Assembly: GCF_020171845.1 (NCBI RefSeq)
Contig: NZ_JAIVAM010000009.1
Coordinates: 124,001-188,000, forward strand
Direction of reading: 5' to 3'
Source of the DNA: Cytobacillus kochii
GTDB lineage: Bacteria; Bacillota; Bacilli; Bacillales; Cytobacillaceae
Length of the DNA stretch: 64,000 bases
The translations under genes and the position numbers were made by a program. Below the pieces are notes generated by a model. That model did no database searches, was not told the origin of the DNA, and saw only the letters and a program-made list of their open reading frames with translations. Each line of letters begins with the position of its first letter. Positions within the stretch are counted from its first letter, which is position 1. Below are positions 54,001-61,183 of this stretch, piece after piece.

Positions 54001-55521
54001 ATGCTTTTAATATGGATTGTTATAGGAATTGTAGCGGTTTTAATTGTTGCGCTATTAGGAATTTTTGTTACGAAATATCGTACTGCTGGACCAGATGAAG
54101 CTTTAATTGTGACAGGTAGTTACTTGGGCAATAAGAATGTACATGTAGATGAAGCAGGTAATCGTATTAAAATTATTCGTGGTGGAGGAGCGTTTGTATT
54201 ACCTGTTTTCCAGCAAGCAGAGCCTCTTAGCTTATTATCAAGCAAATTAGAAGTCTCAACTCCAGAAGTATATACAGAACAGGGTGTACCTGTTATGGCA
54301 GATGGAACGGCTATTATTAAGATTGGTGGCTCGATTGGTGAAATTGCGACTGCGGCAGAACAATTCTTAGGAAAAACGAAAGAAGATCGTGAAAATGAAG
54401 CGAAAGAAGTATTAGAAGGTCATTTACGCTCAATACTTGGTTCAATGACAGTAGAAGAAATTTACAAAAATCGTGATAAATTTTCACAAGAAGTTCAGCG
54501 CGTCGCTTCGCAAGACTTAGCGAAAATGGGTTTAATTATCGTTTCATTTACTATCAAAGATGTAAGAGATAAAAATGGCTATCTGGATTCATTAGGTAAA
54601 CCGAGGATTGCCCAGGTAAGAAGAGATGCAGACATTGCTACGGCAGAAGCAGAAAAAGAAACGCGAATAAAGCGAGCAGAAGCCGATAAAGATGCACAAA
54701 AAGCAGAATTAGAAAGAGCGACGGAAATCGCTGAGGCTGAAAAAGAGAATCAAATGAAAATGGCGGATTATCGTCGTGATCAAGATATCGCTAAGGCACG
54801 AGCTGACCAAGCCTATGATTTAGAAACAGCGAGAGCAAAACAAGAAGTAACAGAGCAAGAAATGCAAATTAAAATTATTGAGAGACAGAAATCGATTGAA
54901 TTAGAAGAAAAGGAAATACTACGAAGAGAAAGACAGTACGATTCCGAAGTCAAGAAAAAAGCAGACGCAGATCGTTATTCAGTGGAACAGTCAGCAGAAG
55001 CTGAAAAACGGAAACAAATTGCCCAAGCAGATGCGCATCAATATCGAATAGAATCAGAGGCGCGTGCAGAAGCAGAAAGAGTACGTGCAGATGGGTTAGC
55101 CAAAGCAGAAGCACAAAAGGCACAAGGTGAGTCAGAAGCTGAAATTATTCGCCTGAAAGGTTTAGCAGAAGCAGAAGCAAAAAGAAAAATCGCTGAGGCA
55201 TTTGAGCAGTATGGGCATGCAGCGATTATGGATATGGTTATTCAAATGTTACCAGCATACGCGAAAGAAGTGGCAAGTCCACTATCTAATATTGATAAAA
55301 TTACAGTTGTAGATACTGGTAGTGGAGCAAAAGGTGGAGCGAATAAAGTGACAGGCTATGCCACTGACCTAATGACAACAATGCAAGAATCTGTGAAGGC
55401 ATCGTCAGGCTTGGATATTAAGGAATTAATTGAAAATTTCTCAGGCAAATCTAATATTAAACAAAGCATTGAGCAATTAGGCATGGATATTAAAACGGAA
55501 AATCATAAAAAGGAAGCGTAA
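54001..55521 (+). CDS. floT: Flotillin-like protein FloT (YuaG)
   Basis: 506 residues, close to B. subtilis FloT. An N-terminal membrane anchor ('LIWIVIGIVAVLIVALLGIF') is followed by the SPFH/PHB domain ('PDEALIVTGSYLG', 'RIIRGGGAFVLPVFQQAEPL', 'MGLIIVSFTIKDVRDKNGYL'), then about 230 residues of charged alanine/glutamate-rich coiled coil with flotillin EA repeats ('ADIATAEAEKETRIKRAEAD'). The C-terminal part has 'MVIQMLPAYAKEVASPLSNI'. Scaffold of lipid-ordered membrane domains. Operon yuaF-floT as in B. subtilis. Confidence 0.94.
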   Translation: MLLIWIVIGIVAVLIVALLGIFVTKYRTAGPDEALIVTGSYLGNKNVHVDEAGNRIKIIRGGGAFVLPVFQQAEPLSLLSSKLEVSTPEVYTEQGVPVMADGTAIIKIGGSIGEIATAAEQFLGKTKEDRENEAKEVLEGHLRSILGSMTVEEIYKNRDKFSQEVQRVASQDLAKMGLIIVSFTIKDVRDKNGYLDSLGKPRIAQVRRDADIATAEAEKETRIKRAEADKDAQKAELERATEIAEAEKENQMKMADYRRDQDIAKARADQAYDLETARAKQEVTEQEMQIKIIERQKSIELEEKEILRRERQYDSEVKKKADADRYSVEQSAEAEKRKQIAQADAHQYRIESEARAEAERVRADGLAKAEAQKAQGESEAEIIRLKGLAEAEAKRKIAEAFEQYGHAAIMDMVIQMLPAYAKEVASPLSNIDKITVVDTGSGAKGGANKVTGYATDLMTTMQESVKASSGLDIKELIENFSGKSNIKQSIEQLGMDIKTENHKKEA

Positions 55522-55530
55522 TAGTGGGTG

Positions 55531-55569
55531 AAAAAAACAGCAGTGAGCATTAACTCACTGCTGTTTTGT
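55531..55569. terminator. Bidirectional terminator between floT and opuAC
   Basis: ACAGCAGTGAG/CTCACTGCTGT 11-bp perfect stem with T tracts on both strands (TTTTG plus, TTTTTTT minus). Confidence 0.85.
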
Positions 55570-55575
55570 ATTCAT

Positions 55576-56463
55576 TTATTCAGCTGTTTTTAAATCTTCA
55601 ATAGAATCAATATCCATATATTCAGGTACAACTATTCCTAATTTCGTTCCTTCTAAGTTAGAACCGAGATCTTCAAATTTACCTTCAAATTTATCATAAT
55701 AATCAGCATGAGTTAAAGGTAACCATCCAGCAACATGGGCATCAAGACTACCTTCAGCAACACCAGTCCACATTGGACCCGCCTCAACTTGACTAAGAGT
55801 TACATCGTAACCTAAATCAGTTAAAACTTTACTGATAACATTTGTACTTGCGATTTCAGTATCCCAAGCAACATAGCCTAAGCTAAGTTTTTCACCATCA
55901 ACGGATTCAACACCATCAGTCCATTCTGATACGAGGTCTTGGTTATTCTCAACCCATTCAGCTGCTGCTTCTGCAGGATCTTGTCCTTCCGAAATCTTCA
56001 CCATCACATCATTCATGTGTTCTTCATCCCAATTGAAAGCATCTAATACTTGATAAGCGCTTGGCTTGTCTTCAGCTAGACCATTTCTAACGATTGTATG
56101 GATATTTTCCTCTTCTCCAAAAGTACCTTTAGGGTCTTCTAAATATTTTAGATCAAATTGTGAGAACATCCAATGTGGACTCCAGCCTGTAATAATAATA
56201 GGTTCTTCGGCATTATAAGCCTTTTTCAATGAAGCTGTCATTGCCGCACTAGAGCCTTCAACTAAAGTCCAATCACTTAATTCATATTCTTCAAGTGTTG
56301 AATTTGCCGCTTTCATAATGCCTGCACCAGGGTCGATACCAATAATTTCGTGATCAACCTGATCTCCTACAGTTGCATTTTCGTCTGTTTCATTTGATCC
56401 ACATGCTGCTAGTCCTAATGCGACAGCTGGAACCATTAAGTAAGATAACCATTTTTTCTTCAT
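55576..56463 (-). CDS. opuAC: Glycine betaine/osmoprotectant binding protein OpuAC
   Basis: 295 residues. The signal peptide ends at the lipobox 'LAAC' (Cys21). OpuAC-type binding fold: 'DPGAGIMKAANSTLEEYELS', 'PIIITGWSPHWMFSQFDLKY' and 'AHVAGWLPLTHADYYDKFEG' contribute the tryptophan residues of the betaine cage. Third gene of opuAA-opuAB-opuAC, 12 bp after opuAB. It captures glycine betaine, and possibly other compatible solutes, under high osmolarity. Confidence 0.95.
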   Translation of the reverse strand: MKKKWLSYLMVPAVALGLAACGSNETDENATVGDQVDHEIIGIDPGAGIMKAANSTLEEYELSDWTLVEGSSAAMTASLKKAYNAEEPIIITGWSPHWMFSQFDLKYLEDPKGTFGEEENIHTIVRNGLAEDKPSAYQVLDAFNWDEEHMNDVMVKISEGQDPAEAAAEWVENNQDLVSEWTDGVESVDGEKLSLGYVAWDTEIASTNVISKVLTDLGYDVTLSQVEAGPMWTGVAEGSLDAHVAGWLPLTHADYYDKFEGKFEDLGSNLEGTKLGIVVPEYMDIDSIEDLKTAE

Positions 56464-56475
56464 GTTAGAGTCCTC

Positions 56476-57315
56476 CTAGTTTTTTTTCTTTCCTATATTT
56501 TGAGTAAGCCTGTCAAGGATAATAGCCATAACGACAATCGCAAGACCTGCTTCAAAACCTGTACCAATTTGAATCTGTGTTACTGCACGATAAACATCCG
56601 CACCTAAACCTGGCGCACCAACCATTGATGCGATAACAACCATTGATAAAGAAAGCATAATACTTTGGTTAATACCTGCCATAATCGTCGGTGTTGCTAA
56701 CGGTAGTTGTACTTTTAGTAATCGTTGTTTTACAGTTGATCCAAAAGCTTCAGTTGCTTCAATAATATCGGTAGGGACTTGTTGAATCCCAAGAATGGTT
56801 AAACGGATAGTCGGTGGTACAGCAAAAATGACAGAGGCAACTACACCTGGTACAACCCCAATACTAAAGAAGAATATAGCTGGAATTAAATAAACGAATG
56901 CCGGCATAGTCTGCATAAAGTCAAGAATGGGTGTAACAATTTGTTGTACAGTTCTTTTTTGTGAAGCCCAAACACCTATTGGTAGTCCAATAATGACGGT
57001 AATAATAACCGATGTTAAGACAAGGGATAGAGTTTGTAACATACCTTCCCAATAGCCGAGATTTTGTATTAATAACAGTCCAATCAATGTGAAAAGAGCA
57101 ATGCCCTTGCTAGCCAATTTCCACGCAAGTAATGCTAAAATAATGATTAAAATCAATGCTGGGATAACCATTAACACTGTATTCATACCATTTACAATCG
57201 CTTCAAGTGCAATCGTAATACCGTCAAATACAATCGCAAAAGTAACAGTCAGCCAATCTACAAAGGCATCTATCCAGCTTGCGACGGGAATTTTAGGAAT
57301 AAAGCTTTCTTCCAT
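56476..57315 (-). CDS. opuAB: Osmoprotectant ABC permease OpuAB
   Basis: 279 residues, eight membrane helices by eye. Binding-protein-dependent permease: 'IGLPIGVWASQKRTVQQIVT', 'DFMQTMPAFVYLIPAIFFFS', 'AVPPTIRLTILGIQQVP' with the EAA loop 'EATEAFGSTVKQRLLKVQLP'. Typical for the ProW/OpuAB group, with the N-terminal 'WIDAFVDWLT' segment. It starts 2 bp after opuAA and is followed 12 bp later by opuAC. Confidence 0.95.
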   Translation of the reverse strand: MEESFIPKIPVASWIDAFVDWLTVTFAIVFDGITIALEAIVNGMNTVLMVIPALILIIILALLAWKLASKGIALFTLIGLLLIQNLGYWEGMLQTLSLVLTSVIITVIIGLPIGVWASQKRTVQQIVTPILDFMQTMPAFVYLIPAIFFFSIGVVPGVVASVIFAVPPTIRLTILGIQQVPTDIIEATEAFGSTVKQRLLKVQLPLATPTIMAGINQSIMLSLSMVVIASMVGAPGLGADVYRAVTQIQIGTGFEAGLAIVVMAIILDRLTQNIGKKKN

Positions 57316-57317
57316 GA

Positions 57318-58571
57318 TTAGTACACCTCCTTAATAGATTGATCTTGAGTTGTACTCGTATCATGTTCAAAATCATTAATGGCATCGTTATTGCCTGCGA
57401 GTGCAGCAATTACCGCACCACGAACGAGAATACCGTTCAAGCGGCCATTTTCGTTTACCACAGCTACAGGAATGGAGGCAGTAGAAACAATATCAAAGAG
57501 ATCTGTAAGTACGGTATCTTCCGTTACTGTTTGATAACTTGTATCTAATATCTCTTCGATTGTTTTTCCTGAATCAACTGCTTCTTTTGCTGCTGTTGCA
57601 TGGACAATACCGCGAATATTTTTCTTTTTATCAACAGCATAAATACTTGAAATACCTAGTTTCTTCATTAATTGTAGGGCTACTCTTGGTCCTTTATCTA
57701 CCTGCACAGTTTCCGCTCTCTTCATTACATGTTGAGCTGTAAGTACTTTCGATAAATCCACATCTTCAACGAATCTTTCAACATATTGATTAGATGGGTT
57801 CATCAAAATCTCTTCAGGTGTACCAATTTGTACAATGGCACCATCTTTCATCAATGCAATCCTATCCCCGATTCTTAGCGCTTCATCTAAGTCATGTGTA
57901 ATGAAGACAATCGTTTTTGCCATCGAGCTTTGTAAATCAAGGAGTTCATCTTGCATATCTTTTCGAATTAACGGGTCAAGAGCGCTAAAAGCTTCATCCA
58001 TTAATAAAATATCCGTATCATTTGCTAAAGCTCTTGCTAACCCAACACGCTGTTGCATACCACCACTTAGTTGATCAGGATATTGATTCTCATAACCTTC
58101 AAGTCCAACAAGTTTTAATGCATCAAGTGCTTTTTGTTTACGGGTATCCTTGGCCATTCCTTGAATTTCTAAGCCATATTCTGTATTTTCTAGAATGGTA
58201 CGATGGGGGAGTAGGGCAAACTTTTGAAAAACCATGCTTATTTTCTTTCTTCGAGTTTCTCTTAGTTCGTCCTTGGACATTTTTGTAATGTTCTTTCCAT
58301 CAATAAAAATGTCTCCAGTTGTTGGTTCGATGAGTCGGTTGAGGGTTCTTACTAATGTAGATTTACCACTACCAGAAAGTCCCATTATGACGAAAATTTC
58401 ACTATCATAAACATCAAAATTGGCTTGGTTAACACCAATGGTTGCACCCGTCTGTTTAAGAATTTCATTTTTACTTTGGCCCTCATTTAAGAGTTGAGTG
58501 GCCTTTTTAGTGTTTTTGCCAAATATTTTTGATACTTGACTTACGCTAATTTTTTTTGCTCTCTCATCCAT
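57318..58571 (-). CDS. opuAA: Osmoprotectant ABC ATP-binding protein OpuAA
   Basis: 417 residues. N-terminal extension of about 40 residues, Walker A GLSGSGKST at 64-72, signature 'QLSGGMQQRVGLARALA', Walker B 'ILLMDEAFSALDP', H-loop 'VFITHDLDEAL'. Residues from about 275 to 395 form two CBS domains ('KKLGISSIYAVDKKKNIRGI', 'VTEDTVLTDLFDIV'), which sense ionic strength in OpuA. First gene of the operon. The 5' region holds the ACTGTA dyads (58869-58900), about 300 bp upstream of its start. Confidence 0.95.
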   Translation of the reverse strand: MDERAKKISVSQVSKIFGKNTKKATQLLNEGQSKNEILKQTGATIGVNQANFDVYDSEIFVIMGLSGSGKSTLVRTLNRLIEPTTGDIFIDGKNITKMSKDELRETRRKKISMVFQKFALLPHRTILENTEYGLEIQGMAKDTRKQKALDALKLVGLEGYENQYPDQLSGGMQQRVGLARALANDTDILLMDEAFSALDPLIRKDMQDELLDLQSSMAKTIVFITHDLDEALRIGDRIALMKDGAIVQIGTPEEILMNPSNQYVERFVEDVDLSKVLTAQHVMKRAETVQVDKGPRVALQLMKKLGISSIYAVDKKKNIRGIVHATAAKEAVDSGKTIEEILDTSYQTVTEDTVLTDLFDIVSTASIPVAVVNENGRLNGILVRGAVIAALAGNNDAINDFEHDTSTTQDQSIKEVY

Positions 58572-58868
58572 TGTTTCACCTCGTTTTAAACTTATATATG
58601 TTTGTTTTTACAGGATTTGGATCATATTCGAATGTAATGGTTTTTGTTATTAGGTACTTTTTGTATTTACCTACTTTGTGAAATATACGCAATCAAACCG
58701 TTATATTATTAATCATTTTGTAACAAAAACTACAAAATGAGACAATTTTCATCATTCTTAATTATGAATCCTCGTTCTATTTTCCTGTGAATTACGACCT
58801 CCTTAATTGTAGGAGTTTAGAGAAATAAGAGCAAAGTTCATATAGTAGCATATTCTATAATATAGTTT
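58572..58868. other. opuA leader and promoter region
   Basis: AT-rich; 300 bp upstream of opuAA. Several TATA-like boxes on the minus strand between 58840 and 58870, none with a convincing -35. No gene. Confidence 0.4.
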
Positions 58869-58900
58869 GTACAGTAAAAACTGTACGAACTGTATACAGT
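58869..58900. promoter_or_regulatory. Cluster of ACTGTA/TACAGT dyads between opuA and gbsR
   Basis: Two dyads 2 bp apart: GTACAGT-AAAA-ACTGTAC (58869-58886) and the perfect palindrome ACTGTATACAGT (58889-58900). Four ACTGTA-type half-sites fall within 32 bp in the divergent promoter region of a betaine importer and a GbsR-family regulator. This is the natural candidate for its operator. Confidence 0.7.
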
Positions 58901-59073
58901 GAATTCTTATAAATGCTCTCGAATGCTCGATATTCCAATTGTTGTGCTTTCTTTACATAGGAGGAAAAAATGATAAGCTAAAATTATAAGTTTCTCGACA
59001 TGACAGGTTTTAGTTAACTATAATGAACAATAATTAATATCAATGAAATAAAAATGGGTGTGATGATGTAACA

Positions 59074-59610
59074 ATGTATGAAGAAAGGTTAGACAAAGCA
59101 AGAGAAAGAGTAATTGAAACCATTTCTCAAAATATGAATTTATACGGGATAACGCCATCTGTGGGTAGATTATATGGTTTATTATATTTTCAAGCAGTAC
59201 CAATGACGTTAGATGAAATGAAAGAAGAATTAGGTATGAGTAAAACCAGTATGAGTACCTCTGTAAGAAATTTATTAGAATTAAAAATGGTGGAAAAAGT
59301 ATGGAGAAAAGGGTCAAGAAAAGATCAGTATCAAGCGGAAGAAGATTGGCATCAAACATTTGTTGATCTTTTTACAACGAAGTGGAGACCGAGTATTTCC
59401 ATGAATATTTCCGCAATCGAGAAATCATTAAAGGAAATCAATTTATTATTAGAAGAGGAAAATGCTCCAGAAGAGGTTTTAGCAGCAGCTCGTGAAGATG
59501 TAACAAAATTACACGAGGCGCTAAATTATTATGATTGGTTAGGGCGATTAGTGAATAGCTTTGAAACAGGTGAAATTTATCAACTTGTGCCAAAGGAAAG
59601 AAATTCTTAA
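59074..59610 (+). CDS. GbsR/MarR-family transcriptional regulator
   Basis: 178 residues. GbsR-type winged helix: 'VIETISQNMNLYGITPSVGR', 'LYGLLYFQAVPMTLDEMKEE', recognition helix 'MSKTSMSTSVRNLLELKMVE', wing 'VWRKGSRKDQYQAEED', then a C-terminal helical dimerisation part ('LNYYDWLGRLVNSFETGEIY'). In Bacillus GbsR and OpcR are choline/osmotic-stress-linked repressors of betaine synthesis and uptake genes. Divergent to opuA, 500 bp apart, it is presumably its regulator. The ATG has only a weak ribosome site (GATGATGTAACA). Confidence 0.9.
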   Translation: MYEERLDKARERVIETISQNMNLYGITPSVGRLYGLLYFQAVPMTLDEMKEELGMSKTSMSTSVRNLLELKMVEKVWRKGSRKDQYQAEEDWHQTFVDLFTTKWRPSISMNISAIEKSLKEINLLLEEENAPEEVLAAAREDVTKLHEALNYYDWLGRLVNSFETGEIYQLVPKERNS

Positions 59611-59651
59611 ATAACGTTTTTTATAATTACTAACCTATCAATATATGGTGT

Positions 59652-59663
59652 TGTTACGTAACA
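59652..59663. promoter_or_regulatory. Perfect 12-bp palindrome TGTTACGTAACA
   Basis: Located 41 bp after the gbsR-like gene and flanked by GGTG...CCACC, so the palindrome sits inside a larger imperfect inverted repeat (about 59643-59678). No T tail, so it is more like an operator than a terminator. Confidence 0.45.
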
Positions 59664-59745
59664 GAAACCACCAAATATATAACTAAAAAAGAAACAAAAC
59701 CCCTTTTTCTTCAAATGAATTTTTGAAAAAGAAGTTTGTCTACAC

Positions 59746-59783
59746 TCTGAAAGCCACAGCTCTAGTTGTTGTGGCTTTTAATG
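59746..59783 (+). terminator. Probable terminator downstream of gbsR-like gene
   Basis: AAAGCCACA/TGTGGCTTT 9-bp stem with a loop of about 15 nt and a short T tail (TTTTAATG). Confidence 0.6.
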
Positions 59784-60004
59784 TTGGTTCACATAAAATG
59801 GTCTCAGTTACGGAGATAGAGGGGGTGGACAAAAAAGGAGTGTCTCAGTATGGAGAATCACCGTTCTCAGGAGAAAAGGAAGATAGCTTCATAGGTGCAT
59901 ACATAACTAATAACCATATATATATTGTTAGATTACATTAAACATGCGCTGCATTCAGGGGATGAGAATATTAGGAACGCCGAGCAGAATGGATTTGCGC
60001 GTAT
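59784..60004. other. Intergenic stretch before array B
   Basis: A plus-strand frame of 72 codons at 59723-59941 covers the hairpin and lacks a ribosome site; I regard it as spurious. No other feature is evident. Confidence 0.45.
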
Positions 60005-60620
60005 TCAGAAGGAAAACGATGAAAGAGAGGTACGGAAAAGGGGTTAGTAAGTCACTCGGAAGGAAATCGATGAGTGAGTGCTTCGCAAAAAGGATTAGCA
60101 AGTCACTCAGAAGGAAAACGATGAAAGAGAGGTACGGAAAAGGGATTAGCAAGTCACTCAGAAGGAAAACGATGAAAGAGAGCTACGGAAAAGGGGTTAG
60201 CAAGTCACTCAGAAGGAAATCGATGAAAGAGAGGTACGGAAAAGGGGTTAGCAAGTCACTCAGAAGGAAAACGATGAAAGAGTGCTTCGCAAAAGGGATT
60301 AGCAAGTCACTCAGAAGGAAAACGATGAAAGAGAGCTACGGAAAAGGGGTTAGCAAGTCACTCAGAAGGAAAACGATGAAAGAGAGCTACGGAAAAGGGA
60401 TTAGCAAGTCACTCAGAAGGAAATCGATGAAAGAGAGCTACGGAAAAGGGGTTAGCAAGTCACTCAGAAGGAAAACGATGAATGAGTGCTTCGCAAAAAG
60501 AATTAGCAAGTCACTCAGAAGGAAACCGATGAGAGAGAGCTACAGAAAAGGGATTAGCAGTTCACTCAGTAGAAAATTGATAAATGAGTGCTTCACAAAG
60601 TAGGTTAGCAAGACATTCTT
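60005..60620. repeat. Tandem array B of 51-bp units upstream of the yjcZ pair
   Basis: Twelve units start at 60005 and every 51 bp to 60566; the first 11 are well conserved and the last is degenerate. Consensus in pieces: TCAGAAGGAAAACGATGAAA, then GAGAGCTACGGAAAAGGG, then RTTAGCAAGTCAC. Two unit types occur: GAGAGSTACGGAAAA and GAGTGCTTCGCAAAA, the second at units 2, 6 and 10 (every fourth) and also the degenerate unit 12. A plus-strand frame of 219 codons (59944-60603) is open, giving a very basic 17-residue repeat, but it has no ribosome site. Related to array A by shared blocks (see findings). Confidence 0.95.
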
Positions 60621-60819
60621 CAGAACGTAAACCAGAAAAGAAAGCCGAGCAATTTATATATAAACCGGTAAGAGTTGGATGAAGGGGTTCAAGAGACAGA
60701 ATATACACTCCTCTTGGATAAGCCTATAGTTATTTGCCCTAAAAATGTGCATTTGACTATCGCACATATTAGGTTAGTTGAATAGGATATATAGAATCAA
60801 GATAAAGGAGGTTATTCAA
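60621..60819. other. Intergenic stretch between array B and yjcZ paralogue
   Basis: Contains no gene. A final decayed repeat fragment (GTTAGCAAGACATTC...) fades out at about 60620. An AAAGGAGG ribosome site at 60804 serves the next gene. Confidence 0.45.
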
Positions 60820-60921
60820 ATGTCAGAAGGATTTGGATACGGTGGAGGCTTTGCACTCCTAGTTGTTTTATTTATTTTGTTAGTGATTATTGGAGCTTCT
60901 TGGGGATACGGTGGCTACTGA
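60820..60921 (+). CDS. YjcZ-family small sporulation peptide
   Basis: 33 codons with an excellent AAGGAGG site. Sequence MSEGFGYGGGFALLVVL then 'FILLVIIGASWGYGGY': a short Gly/Tyr N-terminus, one membrane helix and a GYGGY end. Same hydrophobic core as the paralogues at 30453 and 60978. Expected to be a spore-membrane peptide. Confidence 0.85.
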   Translation: MSEGFGYGGGFALLVVLFILLVIIGASWGYGGY

Positions 60922-60977
60922 TAACCTAAAGGTTTTGGGATAAAGGGTAAATATAAAAAATAGGAGGAGATCTTTTT

Positions 60978-61115
60978 ATGTATGGTTACGGTGGAGGCTG
61001 CGGTTATGGCGGTTACGGATACGGTGGCGGATGTGGCGGTTTCGGTGGCGGTTTTGCACTGATCGTTGTATTATTCATCCTTTTAATCATCGTTGGAGCT
61101 GCTTGTTTTAGATAA
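60978..61115 (+). CDS. YjcZ-family glycine-rich sporulation peptide
   Basis: 45 codons with an AGGAGGAGA site. The N-terminal 26 residues are almost only G, Y, C and F ('[20 protein letters not shown]'), followed by the helix '[19 protein letters not shown]'. Very similar to the copy at 30453-30608. Followed by a strong terminator. Functions are unknown. Confidence 0.87.
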   Translation: MYGYGGGCGYGGYGYGGGCGGFGGGFALIVVLFILLIIVGAACFR

Positions 61116-61125
61116 TTGCTAAATA

Positions 61126-61166
61126 AAAAGAGGGGATGCCAATAAAGGCATCTCCCTCTTTTTATT
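61126..61166 (+). terminator. Terminator of the yjcZ pair
   Basis: AAAGAGGGGATGCC pairs with GGCATCTCCCTCTTT (one-base bulge), followed by TTTATTT. It lies between the pair and the convergent protease gene. Confidence 0.85.
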
Positions 61167-61183
61167 TCATTTAGGCAAAATAA

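Noticed and set aside
59723-59941. 72-codon plus-strand gene starting with TTG
   Set aside because: It runs through a terminator-like hairpin (59746-59783), has no ribosome site and no recognisable protein features.
59944-60603. Basic 219-residue repeat protein from array B
   Set aside because: No ribosome site before the first ATG, extreme Arg/Lys composition, and the homologous DNA in array A is read in another frame. Kept as a repeat, not a CDS.
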